Assembly (NCBI GenBank): GCA_015521095.1
Contig: WAOU01000100.1
Location: 1 to 40,942, forward strand
Reading direction: 5' to 3'
Source: Desulfurococcales archaeon
GTDB taxonomy: Archaea > Thermoproteota > Thermoprotei_A > Sulfolobales > Acidilobaceae
DNA length: 40,942 bases
Position numbers and translations under genes: made by a program. Below, piece by piece: positions 40,432-40,942 of the stretch. The notes under the pieces are model-generated. The model ran no database searches. It saw only the letters and a list, made by a program, of their open reading frames with translations, and was not told where the DNA came from. Position 1 is the first letter of the stretch. Every line of letters begins with the position of its first letter.

Positions 40432-40942
40432 TTAGCATACTATTGCGTTTTCTCTAGCGCATTTTACTAGGTCTTCTAGTAGTATTCTGAGCGGCCTTCC
40501 TATTTTTCGGATGGCGTATTTTATTATGTAGCTGTTCTTGTATACCGAGTTCATGTTTGTTGTTTCTACTGTTACTTTTTCTCCGTTGGGGTATTCTACT
40601 GTGATTGTGCCGTCGGATGCTACTGTCATTTTTATGTCTTGGGTCCTGAAGATTGCTTGGTCTGCTTTTAGCTCTATTCCTATTGGGTTGTTGTAGAATT
40701 TTCCTATTATTGTGGCGTTTTCTGTTTTGTCCATGTATATGTGGCTGCATCTGGGGTTGCAGTAGTTTTCTTTACAGTATCCTCTTGCGTTTGCTAGACA
40801 TGTTATATAGTTCTGTGCTTTTAGTGCTTCTTCTATCATTTCTTTTACTCTTTCTACTACTCCTTGTACTATTGCTGCTCTCATTCCTTCTTTTGGCATT
40901 GCGTCTAGGATTGATTCTAGTCTTGAGACTACTGCTGTTTCT
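40432..40942 (-). CDS. Unknown Cys-rich protein, probably 5'-truncated by window edge
   Basis: At least 155 aa from ATG 40899, and the frame stays open to the window end with plausible sequence ('ETAVVSRLESILDA'), so the real start may lie outside. A helix is followed by a cysteine cluster 'CLANARGYCKENYCNPRCSH' (four Cys and a His) that could bind zinc or an iron-sulfur cluster, then a beta-rich stretch ('KMTVASDGTITVEYPNGEKV') and a C-terminal helix ending CARENAIVC. I do not recognise the family. Confidence 0.7.
   Translation of the reverse strand, partial: ETAVVSRLESILDAMPKEGMRAAIVQGVVERVKEMIEEALKAQNYITCLANARGYCKENYCNPRCSHIYMDKTENATIIGKFYNNPIGIELKADQAIFRTQDIKMTVASDGTITVEYPNGEKVTVETTNMNSVYKNSYIIKYAIRKIGRPLRILLEDLVKCARENAIVC

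Noticed and set aside
1..40942. CRISPR arrays, insertion sequences or prophage genes
   Set aside because: I saw no regularly spaced repeats, transposase-like ORFs or terminal inverted repeats.

Overview
The window looks like the chromosome of a hyperthermophilic crenarchaeon (Thermoproteota), most like Desulfurococcales. The evidence is a Cren7 chromatin protein, a crenarchaeal single-OB SSB, archaeal ribosomal proteins (eL43, eL15, eS1, uS15), the archaeal exosome, RNase P proteins Pop5 and Rpp30, an Aeropyrum-type peroxiredoxin, a CCA-encoding tRNA-Gly and three candidate C/D box guide RNAs. The species is not assigned. Genes are dense, many start with GTG or TTG behind a GGTGA/GGAGG ribosome-binding site, and neighbours often overlap by 1-4 nt.

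Layout. (1) 1-6000, minus strand: an RNA and protein quality-control block with proteasome alpha, then SBDS-Rrp4-Rrp41-Rrp42-eL43, then Brix, Pcc1-like, prefoldin beta, DUF3194 and a DHH phosphoesterase that runs off the window. (2) 6.1-10 kb: a C/D box sRNA just ahead of a Pop5 gene with a predicted membrane anchor, an Obg/YchF-like GTPase, and eL15-COG1325-Rpp30. (3) 10-15.6 kb, minus: radical SAM and THUMP-SPOUT genes, then uS15, a RecJ/Cdc45-like protein, a second Pcc1 and eS1. (4) 15.7-24.3 kb: SfsA, a KaiC-like ATPase, peroxiredoxin, tRNA-Gly, a DUF1998 helicase with a small partner, a geranylgeranyl-reductase-like flavoprotein, a COG1839 protein and a LysE-type exporter.

(5) 24.4-28.1 kb, minus: an accessory-looking envelope cluster. 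It holds a winged-helix regulator, a polytopic membrane protein, two small membrane proteins sharing a His-x13-His helix motif (possible haem ligands), an exported OB-like protein, an exported DUF2202 ferritin-like protein with operator-like palindromes upstream, and an unknown soluble protein. This is the best candidate for an undescribed system, probably redox or metal handling at the cell surface. (6) 28.2-38.6 kb: TRAM protein, a PMT-type glycosyltransferase overlapping a nitrilase, PhoH-KH ATPase, LeuRS, a TatD-like hydrolase, and a MoxR-VWA pair. (7) 38.7-40.9 kb: cytidine deaminase, SSB, two antisense-oriented C/D sRNAs, Cren7, and a Cys-rich unknown truncated by the window edge.

The conserved blocks concern RNA processing, modification and translation: exosome, SBDS, RNase P, KEOPS Pcc1, THUMP-SPOUT, guide RNAs, LeuRS and ribosomal proteins.
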